DNA of 5,079 nucleotides from JANNHK01 sp034408875 (GTDB lineage: Bacteria > Actinomycetota > Acidimicrobiia > IMCC26256 > PALSA-610). The notes below the pieces were generated by a model, which was not told where the DNA came from, did no database searches, and saw only the letters and a list, made by a program, of their open reading frames with translations. Of the stretch, positions 1 to 5,079 are shown one piece after another. Location: positions 1-5,079 of the forward strand of contig JAWXCJ010000008.1 in NCBI GenBank assembly GCA_034408875.1, in the 5' to 3' direction. The position numbers and the translations under genes were made by a program. Position 1 is the stretch's first letter; each line of letters opens with the position of its first letter.

Positions 1-1
1 A

Positions 2-1468
2 CTCGGCGGCGGTGGCGGTGGCGGTGGTGGCGGTGGCGGTGTCAGCAACCGCAACTCCGGACGAGGCAAGGCGACGACGTACGTCGATGCCGGGCTCCCC
101 GTTACCGACGTCGACGTCGACGGCACCGCGATCCTCGACTCGCTCGACGACGCCACGCTGGAGAAGCGGCGCGGGATGCACCGTAAGGGCCGCCCCGCGG
201 GGCGCTACCTCATGGTGGTCCACCAGCGCGCCGACGGCATCGCCCACATCGGCGTGCTCGAAGGCCGCACGCTGGTCGAGCATTACGTCGCCCTGCCGAC
301 CGACGACACGATGTCGATCGACGGCAACATCTACCTCGGGCGCGTGCAGAACGTGCTGCCCGGTATGGAAGCGGCGTTCATCGACATCGGCACACCCAAG
401 AACGGCGTGCTGTACCACGGCGACGTTCTCCACGACTTGGCCGACATCGAAGGCGGCGAGAAGCCCCGCATCGAGCGGGTGCTGCGCAACGGCCAGGCCA
501 TCACCGTGCAGGTCACCAAGAACCCGATCGGGCACAAGGGTGCGCGCCTCACGCAAGAGGTGAGCCTCGCGGGCCGGTTCGTCGTCATGGTGCCGGGTCA
601 GCCGAACACGTACGGCATCTCGAAGCGTCTCCCCGACGACGAGCGCAAACGCCTGCGCCGCATCCTCGACCGGCTCCGCCCCGCCGACGCCGGTCTCATC
701 GTGCGCACGGCAGCCGAAGGCGCGACCGACGACGAACTCGAGCGCGACATGCGCCGCCTCAACGGCCAGTGGAAGCAGATCGCCGAGCTCGCGAAGAAGG
801 CGAAGGCCGGCAGCCTCCTGTACAAGGAGCCGCCGCTCGCAATCCGCCTCATCCGCGAAGAGTTCACCAAGGAGTACCGCGGCGTCGTCATCGACAGCCC
901 GACGTTGTACGAGGAAGTGCGCGCGTACGTCGACGCGATCGCCCCTGAGCTCACCGACCGCATCGAGTACTACGACGAAGAGGCAGAGAACCTGCCCGTG
1001 TTCGAGAAGTTCCACGTGCACGAGCAGTTGCACAAGGGTCTCGACCGCAAGGTGTGGCTCCCGTCGGGTGGTTCGCTCGTCATCGAACGCACCGAAGCGC
1101 TGACGGTCATCGACGTGAACACCGGCAAGAACGTCGGCTCGTCGAACCTCGAAGAGACGGTGTACCGCAACAACCTCGAAGCAGCCGAGGTCGTCGCGCG
1201 CGAACTGCGTCTACGCGACATCGGCGGCATCATCGTGATCGACTTCATCGACATGGAGATCAAGTCGAACCGCTCCGCAGTAGAGGAAGCGTTCCGCAAC
1301 GCGCTCGCACGAGACAAGACGAGAACCCAGGTGTTCCCCATCTCGGAACTCGGCCTGTTGGAGATGACGAGAAAGCGCGTGTCCGAGGGCCTCGTCGAGT
1401 CGTTCTCCCTGACCTGCCCCCACTGCACCGGCCGCGGCTTCATCGTCGACGAATCAATGTTCCTGTAG
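2..1468 (+). CDS. rne: Ribonuclease E/G family endoribonuclease, 5'-truncated by the window edge
   Basis: Single-strand-specific endoribonuclease of the RNase E/G family, which processes rRNA and starts mRNA decay in the cytoplasm. The frame is open from the first bases, so the true start lies upstream; 488 residues are visible. They begin with a 12-glycine tract and an acidic linker, then an S1-like RNA-binding region (about residues 68-145, with NIYLGRV and MEAAFIDIG). The catalytic part follows: VIDVN has its Asp codon at 1112-1114 and IDFIDM its first Asp at 1241-1243, matching the two Mg-binding aspartates of E. coli RNase E (D303, D346). The zinc-link CPHC starts at 1415. The protein ends about 13 residues after CPHC, so it lacks the long C-terminal scaffold of proteobacterial RNase E. 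Its extra sequence is N-terminal, as in some actinobacterial homologues. The ATG at 176 is internal, because the open frame continues upstream without interruption. Family assignment is very secure; rne versus rng is a naming choice. Confidence 0.96.
   Translation, partial: LGGGGGGGGGGGGVSNRNSGRGKATTYVDAGLPVTDVDVDGTAILDSLDDATLEKRRGMHRKGRPAGRYLMVVHQRADGIAHIGVLEGRTLVEHYVALPTDDTMSIDGNIYLGRVQNVLPGMEAAFIDIGTPKNGVLYHGDVLHDLADIEGGEKPRIERVLRNGQAITVQVTKNPIGHKGARLTQEVSLAGRFVVMVPGQPNTYGISKRLPDDERKRLRRILDRLRPADAGLIVRTAAEGATDDELERDMRRLNGQWKQIAELAKKAKAGSLLYKEPPLAIRLIREEFTKEYRGVVIDSPTLYEEVRAYVDAIAPELTDRIEYYDEEAENLPVFEKFHVHEQLHKGLDRKVWLPSGGSLVIERTEALTVIDVNTGKNVGSSNLEETVYRNNLEAAEVVARELRLRDIGGIIVIDFIDMEIKSNRSAVEEAFRNALARDKTRTQVFPISELGLLEMTRKRVSEGLVESFSLTCPHCTGRGFIVDESMFL
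5..40 (+). repeat. Polyglycine-encoding GGY codon run in the RNase N-terminal extension
   Basis: Twelve consecutive GGC or GGT codons encode an uninterrupted glycine tract, probably a flexible linker between the unseen N-terminal extension and the S1/catalytic core. The mixed codons show it is not a pure trinucleotide repeat, but it is still a likely site of length variation by slippage. It may extend upstream of the window. Confidence 0.85.
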
Positions 1469-1476
1469 CACCACTG

Positions 1477-1517
1477 GTGCGTCGTTAGGGGGTGAGAATT
1501 CCCCTCTAACGACGCAC
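1477..1517. terminator. Bidirectional hairpin terminator between convergent genes
   Basis: A perfect 12-bp inverted repeat (1477-1488 with 1506-1517) is extended by four G-C pairs (1489-1492 with 1501-1504) after a single bulged T at 1505, leaving an 8-nt loop. It fills the 52-nt gap between the RNase stop at 1468 and the stop of the minus-strand hydrolase gene at 1521, so it can serve both transcripts. No T-tract follows on either strand, so it is not a canonical intrinsic terminator. Tail-less hairpins of this kind are often proposed for high-GC actinobacteria. The structure is seen directly; the terminator role is inferred from its position. Confidence 0.75.
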
Positions 1518-1520
1518 GGG

Positions 1521-2300
1521 TTACAGGGTGATCGTGAGGCCTTCGCGGGCGACTGCTACTCCGAAGCGCTCGCCGATTTCGTCGACGGCGTCGTCGGTGC
1601 GCATGGGGCCGTGGTGGGTCACTATCAGGCGGGCGCCCGCTTCCCTCGCGACGTCGATGCTTGCTTCGACCGTGCCGTGGCCGAACAGTTCGGCGCGTTC
1701 GTGTTCCGCGGCGAGGAACGGGGCGCCGCGGACCAAGAGGTCGGCGCCTTCGGCCAAGCCCAGAATCGCATCGCGTGACACGTCGAGCGCATCGGGCACG
1801 TACGCGAACGTCACGCCGTTCGCGCTGACGCGGTAGCCGTAGGTGCGGCCGCCCTTGTGTTGCACGTCGGTCGCGACGACCTCGAACTGTTCGATGTCGT
1901 GCTTGCCGGGCTCCAAACCAACGTGCTGCCACTGACCTCGTAGCCCGTCGGGCCCGATGGGGAAGTGCGGGGGCGACATCGCCCGCGACAGGAGCGCAAC
2001 CGGTTCGCCCTGCGCCGGTTGCATCAGCGTCGCCCGCGCGTCGTCGCGGTCGCCGGGAGGGAAGAAGGGGAGGCCCTGCAGGTGGTCCCAGTGCATGTGG
2101 GTGAGCAGGATCGTCCCCACGAACGGTTGCGAACCGAACTCGCGCGCCAACCGTTGCAGGCCGGTCCCCGCGTCGAGCACCAATGTGGGCAGTGCGTCGC
2201 CGAGCGCAACCGCGATGCATGACGTGTGCCCGCCCGTGCGCGAGAAGTCCGTCCCGCTGACCGGGGTCGAGCCCCGCACGCCGTGGAACGTCAGCTTCAC
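1521..2300 (-). CDS. MBL-fold metal-dependent hydrolase, candidate (cyclic) phosphodiesterase
   Basis: A 259-residue metallo-beta-lactamase-fold enzyme, probably cytoplasmic as no signal peptide is visible. The N-terminus KLTFHGVRGSTP followed by GGHTSC is typical of the PhnP / COG1235-like branch that hydrolyses phosphodiesters. Metal ligands look complete: HMHWDH (H68, H70, D72, H73), H148 before GGRTYGYR, D170 in YVPD, and H208 in FGHGT; THHGP (H229-H230) closes the fold. The start is GTG at 2300, placing the conserved KLTFHGVRG at the N-terminus. That GTG overlaps the TGA of the upstream cNMP-binding gene (GTGA). A purine-rich AAGAGG lies only 1 nt before the start, too close for normal spacing, so translation probably depends on coupling. 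Next to a cyclase and a cNMP sensor, a cyclic-nucleotide phosphodiesterase role is plausible. The sequence alone does not fix the substrate; PhnP-like or nuclease activity is also possible. Confidence 0.9.
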   Translation of the reverse strand: MKLTFHGVRGSTPVSGTDFSRTGGHTSCIAVALGDALPTLVLDAGTGLQRLAREFGSQPFVGTILLTHMHWDHLQGLPFFPPGDRDDARATLMQPAQGEPVALLSRAMSPPHFPIGPDGLRGQWQHVGLEPGKHDIEQFEVVATDVQHKGGRTYGYRVSANGVTFAYVPDALDVSRDAILGLAEGADLLVRGAPFLAAEHERAELFGHGTVEASIDVAREAGARLIVTHHGPMRTDDAVDEIGERFGVAVAREGLTITL

Positions 2301-3295
2301 GCCTCTTCGCGCCGGTGGCCGGCGCTCACCTCCCGCAGCTTGTCGAGGTCGATTTGGCCCGACTCGGCGACCGCGACCCGGACGGCGGTCAGCGCCCGCA
2401 ATGTCGCCGTTCGGCGGCCGCCTTCGAGCACCGCCCGTTCGCCGAGGATCGCGCCGGGCCCGTATTCGGCCAGCGGTGCGCCGTCGTGTTCGGCGACGAC
2501 CACACCGTCGAGCAACAGGTACAGCTCGTGGCCGAGCTGGCCCTGCTCGACGAGAATCTTGCCTTCCTTCACCTTGCGGATCGTCGGCTTCTCGCCGCCG
2601 CGCATGATGGTGGTCGACAGCTCTCGTTCGAGCGCGGTCTCGACCGCGGTGACGAGCGCGGGGGAGTCCTCGTCGCCCCACGGCGAGTGCTTGCCGAACG
2701 CGTTGCGGAACCAGTCCTTGAAGTCGGCGAGCCCGGCTTTCGCCGCGAGCTTGTTCTCGCCGTCGTACAGCCAGTGGCGCGGGAACGGGCTCGCGCCGAC
2801 GAGTTCGAACTCGCGGCGGCCGTCGGCGTGGATCGTGAGCGCCAGCGTTGTCCACACGAGCGGCGCCCGGAACTGTACGAACGGCGCCCGGTTGACGCGA
2901 CGCGGCGCCGGCAACGCGGTGCGCCCGCCGACGGTCTGCACGAAACGGACCGACGCATCACCGATCTCGGGTTCGGCGCGTATCTCCGGCATCGAGGGCG
3001 CGGCGAACGTGGCTTCCTTCGTCGCGAAGCGCACGGTCGTGGAACCCATCACGCCGCCGCTGTCGTCGGCGTACCCCGCGCCGACGATGCGGCCGTCCTC
3101 GACGTCGATCCACGCGTGCAACCGGTTCGCGAACCGGAACCGGTCCGTCGCCCGCAGTTCTTCGAGGTCGTCGACGACGTCGGGCGGCGGGTCGTCGTAG
3201 CGCGCGACTCCGCTCTCGAACATCGTCTTGTTCGCTCCGGTCACCGCTTCCGACGGAATCCAGGACAGGGTCAGGGCCGACGATTCGATGCGCAT
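2297..3295 (-). CDS. Cyclic nucleotide-binding domain protein with uncharacterised N-terminal region
   Basis: A 332-residue protein with a C-terminal Crp-type cyclic nucleotide-binding domain at about residues 235-312. The signature runs from KILVEQGQLGHELYLLLDG (246-264) to the phosphate-binding cassette GPGAILGERAVL...RRTAT (279-298), with the conserved Glu (E286) and Arg (R295) that contact the ribose-phosphate. Only about 34 residues follow the cassette, too few for a Crp/Fnr winged helix, so this is not a classical transcription factor. Residues 1-230 match no domain I can name. They contain a proline/aspartate stretch DDPPPDVVDD (34-43), an RRVNRAPFVQFRAPL stretch (132-146) and a conserved-looking DFKDWFRNAFGKHSPWGDEDSP (191-212). 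ATG 3295 is chosen over the in-frame ATG at 3322 because AGGAGG (3307-3302) sits 6 nt upstream. The gene overlaps the MBL-fold gene by 4 nt. Likely a cAMP or cGMP sensor or effector; the ligand is not determined. Confidence 0.9.
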   Translation of the reverse strand: MRIESSALTLSWIPSEAVTGANKTMFESGVARYDDPPPDVVDDLEELRATDRFRFANRLHAWIDVEDGRIVGAGYADDSGGVMGSTTVRFATKEATFAAPSMPEIRAEPEIGDASVRFVQTVGGRTALPAPRRVNRAPFVQFRAPLVWTTLALTIHADGRREFELVGASPFPRHWLYDGENKLAAKAGLADFKDWFRNAFGKHSPWGDEDSPALVTAVETALERELSTTIMRGGEKPTIRKVKEGKILVEQGQLGHELYLLLDGVVVAEHDGAPLAEYGPGAILGERAVLEGGRRTATLRALTAVRVAVAESGQIDLDKLREVSAGHRREEA

Positions 3296-3301
3296 TGCGA
3301 A

Positions 3302-3307
3302 CCTCCT
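3302..3307 (-). promoter_or_regulatory. Strong Shine-Dalgarno that fixes the start of the cNMP-binding gene
   Basis: On the minus strand this reads AGGAGG (extended AGGAGGTT), 6 nt before ATG 3295. It rules out the longer reading from the ATG at 3322, for which the site would lie inside the coding region. Confidence 0.85.
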
Positions 3308-3374
3308 GAGCGTGTGTGCCAACGGTACGGTCCCCGCGCCCGCTCGAGCGATGGGGCGAGCCGGTGTCGTGCTC

Positions 3375-3402
3375 GGGGTGCCAGCACCCCTGCGGGCAGG
3401 GG
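3375..3402. promoter_or_regulatory. Two overlapping palindromes, candidate operator or alternative RNA hairpins
   Basis: GGGGTGC (3375-3381), a CA spacer and GCACCCC (3384-3390) form a perfect 7+7 palindrome. CCCCTGC (3387-3393), a GG spacer and GCAGGGG (3396-3402) form a second one of identical geometry. They share the CCCC at 3387-3390, so as RNA only one hairpin can form at a time; as DNA they would be two offset binding sites. They lie 47-74 nt before the cyclase ATG. The geometry is seen directly; a regulatory role is inferred, and chance is a real alternative in such GC-rich DNA. Confidence 0.4.
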
Positions 3403-3448
3403 GCGCGCTCCCTTGTGCCGGAGCCGCGTCCGCGGTCGAATCATCGTG

Positions 3449-4768
3449 ATGGGGGAGTCAAAGATCACGGTGTTCCTGGCCGACGACTCGCTCTTCGTGC
3501 GCGAGGGAGTACGGGCCCTGCTCGCGGCCCAGCCCGACCTCGAGGTCGTCGGCGTGGCCGAGGACTTCGACGGACTGGTCGCGGGCGCGGACGCCACCGA
3601 ACCGCAAGTGGTCGTCACCGACATCCGCATGCCGCCCAGTTTCCAGAACGAAGGCATCGAGGCGGCCAAGCTTGTACGCAAGCGCCATCCCGGCACCGGC
3701 GTCGTGATCCTGTCGCAGTACGACGAGCCCGAGTATGCGATCTCTCTGCTCTCCGAAGGCGCGGCCGGCTACGCGTACCTGCTCAAGGACCGCTGCGCCG
3801 ACGGCGACCAGCTCGTGCGGGCGGTGCGCGAGGTCGCGACCGGCGGGAGCATGCTCGACCCCGCGATCGTGAACTCGCTCGTGGCACCGGCCCGGGCCGA
3901 CGGCGACCTCGACGAACGCGAAGATCAACTCCTCCAGTGGATCGCGGAAGGCCGTCCGGTCAAGGCCATCGCCGTCGTGTGGAACATCACCGCCGAAGCG
4001 GCGAACGACGCGATCGAGAGCCTCTTCCTCAAGCTCGCGAAGGAGGCGAGCGCGGGGCGCGAAGGCGCGCTGCGGCGGTTGCGGTTGCTCCAGAAGGCGA
4101 TCGTCGACCGGGAGGAGCAAGGTGAGTCGCTGAGCCGGATGCTGCCGGGCGGGTTGGTCGAGAAGCTGCGGCGCGATGGGCGCACCGGCGGCGAGACCGA
4201 ACGGCTCGTTGTCACCGTGTTGATGTCCGACGTCCGCGGGTATTCGGCGATTGCCGAGCACGTCGATCCCACGGTGCTCGCGTCGATGCTCAACACGCAT
4301 CGCTCCGAGATGAACCGGGCCGTCCTCGACGAGACCGGCACCGTGATGCAGTACGTCGGCGACGCGGTGCTGGCCGTGTTCGGCGCGCCGTTCCCTCAGG
4401 ACGACCACGCCGACCGGGCGGTGCGCGCCGCGGTCTCGATGCACGAGTTCCAGGCCGCGGTCAACGAGCAGTGGCGCGCCGATAGCCTTCCCGAGTTCGG
4501 GTTGGGGATCGGGTTGTCGACCGGCGAGGTCGCGGCGGCGCTGCTCGGTTCCGAGGAACGGCTCGAGTACACGGTCGTCGGCGACACGGTGAACCTTTCG
4601 CAGCGTTTGCAGGACATCGCGCGGCCGGCGGGGACCACGGTGCTGTCGCAGGCCACGGCCGACGCGCTGACGGAGCTTCCGGCGCTGGAGGCGCTCGACG
4701 CGCAATTGTTCAAGGGCAGGGAGACGCCGGTACACGCGTACCGGCTCGTACACAACGGGGTGACGTGA
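3449..4768 (+). CDS. Response regulator receiver / LuxR-like HTH / class III adenylate-guanylate cyclase fusion
   Basis: A 439-residue protein predicted to make a cyclic nucleotide from NTP under phosphorelay control. Residues 1-145 form a NarL-type receiver: acidic pocket D12-D13, phosphoacceptor D58 (VVVTDIRMPP), switch S89 and Y110, and K113 (LLKDR). Residues 153-197 align by eye with a GerE/LuxR helix-turn-helix (LDERE...LLQWIAEG...KAIA...LFLKL), but the usual recognition-helix positions are altered, so it has probably decayed into a linker. A charged helical segment (200-250) leads to the class III cyclase domain (about 253-395): metal aspartates D261 (MSDVRGYS) and D305 (QYVGDAVLAVFG), plus transition-state N382 and R386 (VNLSQRL). 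The C-terminal KGRETPVHAYRL tail is typical of the family. The base-selecting positions appear to be Q301 and T375. No membrane segment is seen. GTG 3446 is an alternative start; neither has a clear Shine-Dalgarno. No partner kinase lies in the window. Confidence 0.93.
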   Translation: MGESKITVFLADDSLFVREGVRALLAAQPDLEVVGVAEDFDGLVAGADATEPQVVVTDIRMPPSFQNEGIEAAKLVRKRHPGTGVVILSQYDEPEYAISLLSEGAAGYAYLLKDRCADGDQLVRAVREVATGGSMLDPAIVNSLVAPARADGDLDEREDQLLQWIAEGRPVKAIAVVWNITAEAANDAIESLFLKLAKEASAGREGALRRLRLLQKAIVDREEQGESLSRMLPGGLVEKLRRDGRTGGETERLVVTVLMSDVRGYSAIAEHVDPTVLASMLNTHRSEMNRAVLDETGTVMQYVGDAVLAVFGAPFPQDDHADRAVRAAVSMHEFQAAVNEQWRADSLPEFGLGIGLSTGEVAAALLGSEERLEYTVVGDTVNLSQRLQDIARPAGTTVLSQATADALTELPALEALDAQLFKGRETPVHAYRLVHNGVT

Positions 4769-5079
4769 TGGATCCAGTGTGCACGGTCCGCGGAGTACGC
4801 AAGACCTTCGAGGCCGAGCTCGCGCCGGTACGCGCGCTGCGGGGGGTCGATCTCGACATCGCCCCGGGCGAGTTCGTCGCGATCATGGGCCCGTCGGGCT
4901 GCGGGAAGTCGACGCTGCTCAACCTCGTCGCGGGGCTCGACACCGCCGACGAAGGCGAGATCGTCCTCGCGGGCGAGCAGGTCACCGGCAAGAGCGACGA
5001 CGACCTGGCCCGCATGCGGCGCAAGCACATCGGCATCGTGTTCCAGTTCTTCAACCTGCTCGAAGGCATGACCGTGCTC
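4768..5079 (+). CDS. ABC transporter ATP-binding protein, LolD/MacB type, 3'-truncated by the window edge
   Basis: The first 104 residues of an ABC ATPase that would power a membrane transporter from the cytoplasmic face. Walker A is GPSGCGKST (residues 41-49), preceded by ALRGVDLDIAPGEFVAIM. The Q-loop is GIVFQFFNLL (Q93). The extended FQFFNLL and the segment DDDLARMRRKHIG are typical of the LolD/MacB/FtsE-like group, whose partners are FtsX-like permeases of lipoprotein, peptide or antibiotic export systems. The signature motif, Walker B and H-loop lie beyond the window, as would a permease gene. The ATG overlaps the cyclase stop in TGATG, so the two genes are almost certainly co-transcribed. 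A GGGGTG at 4757-4762 could serve as ribosome binding site 5 nt upstream, and GTG 4765 is an in-frame alternative start. The substrate cannot be predicted. Confidence 0.93.
   Translation, partial: MDPVCTVRGVRKTFEAELAPVRALRGVDLDIAPGEFVAIMGPSGCGKSTLLNLVAGLDTADEGEIVLAGEQVTGKSDDDLARMRRKHIGIVFQFFNLLEGMTVL

Larger units (their letters stand above)
3296..3448. promoter_or_regulatory. Divergent intergenic region, presumed bidirectional promoter
   Basis: This 153-nt spacer separates the start codons of the minus-strand cNMP-binding/MBL pair and the plus-strand cyclase/ABC pair, so both promoters should lie in or near it. On the minus strand TACCGT (plus 3327-3322) fits the loose actinobacterial -10 pattern TANNNT, with no convincing -35. 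On the plus strand neither a -10 nor a Shine-Dalgarno can be defended before ATG 3449. A 12-bp palindrome CCGCGTCCGCGG (3424-3435) lies 13 nt before that ATG, and two overlapping palindromes lie at 3375-3402. The promoter role is inferred from gene orientation. Confidence 0.5.

Noticed and set aside
12..563. Plus-strand open frame overlapping the RNase N-terminus
   Set aside because: It is serine/threonine/arginine-rich and out of frame with the clearly recognisable RNase E/G coding frame.
970..2220. Long minus-strand open frame (416 codons)
   Set aside because: It runs antisense to the RNase catalytic region, crosses the hairpin, and is out of frame with the MBL-fold gene. Its translation is arginine-rich low-complexity with no recognisable domain, typical of GC-rich shadow frames.
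2301..2855. Upstream in-frame extension of the MBL-fold gene to an ATG at 2855
   Set aside because: The added residues are arginine/proline-rich, lie inside the cNMP-binding gene in another frame, and would displace the conserved KLTFHGVRG N-terminus.
3296..3322. Nine-codon-longer start for the cNMP-binding protein at 3322
   Set aside because: A strong AGGAGG sits between the two candidate ATGs with ideal spacing to 3295, and the longer version has no comparable site.
2315..3448. Upstream in-frame extension of the cyclase (opening a frame of over 800 codons)
   Set aside because: The extension is antisense to the cNMP-binding gene and has no domain. The receiver domain begins directly at KITVFLADD, which places the start at 3449 (or GTG 3446).
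3458..4753. Minus-strand open frame of 431 codons opposite the cyclase
   Set aside because: It mirrors the codon bias of the cyclase gene. The translation is rich in R, H and L without a recognisable family, and there is no separate regulatory space.
1..5079. tRNA, rRNA, CRISPR arrays, insertion sequences or attachment sites
   Set aside because: Reading both strands gave no cloverleaf, regular spaced repeats, transposase or terminal inverted repeats. Nearly all of the window is accounted for by five coding genes and two short spacers.

Overview
The window is uniformly GC-rich, with strong G/C preference at third codon positions and no codon-use break that would suggest recent transfer. Protein content points to a high-GC actinomycete (Actinomycetota). 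My guess is Acidimicrobiia or a related deep lineage, because the response-regulator cyclase and the cyclic-nucleotide-binding protein resemble families I associate with that group. This placement is recall and inference; no search was run.

Layout: (1) 2-1468, + strand, the 3' part of an RNase E/G gene. It includes a polyglycine tract, the S1 and catalytic regions and the zinc-link cysteines. (2) 1469-1520, a short convergent spacer holding a long, nearly perfect hairpin. (3) 3295-1521, - strand, two overlapping genes: a protein with a C-terminal cyclic-nucleotide-binding domain but no DNA-binding domain, then a metallo-beta-lactamase-fold hydrolase starting at a GTG inside a GTGA overlap. 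(4) 3296-3448, a 153-nt divergent intergenic region with two overlapping, mutually exclusive palindromes. (5) 3449-4768, + strand, a receiver / decayed LuxR-type HTH / class III nucleotidyl cyclase fusion. (6) 4768 to the window end, + strand, the 5' end of a LolD/MacB-type ABC transporter ATPase whose ATG overlaps the cyclase stop by one base.

The middle of the window (1521-4768) reads as a compact cyclic-nucleotide signalling locus. A phosphorylation-controlled cyclase would make the nucleotide, the divergent cNMP-binding protein would sense it, and the MBL-fold enzyme, coupled to the sensor, could degrade it or hydrolyse another phosphodiester. The ABC ATPase following the cyclase suggests that an exporter or lipoprotein/peptide transport function belongs to the same transcription unit. 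The individual domains are clear from the sequence; the joint function is inference from gene order. The RNase gene is probably an unrelated neighbour separated by the hairpin.
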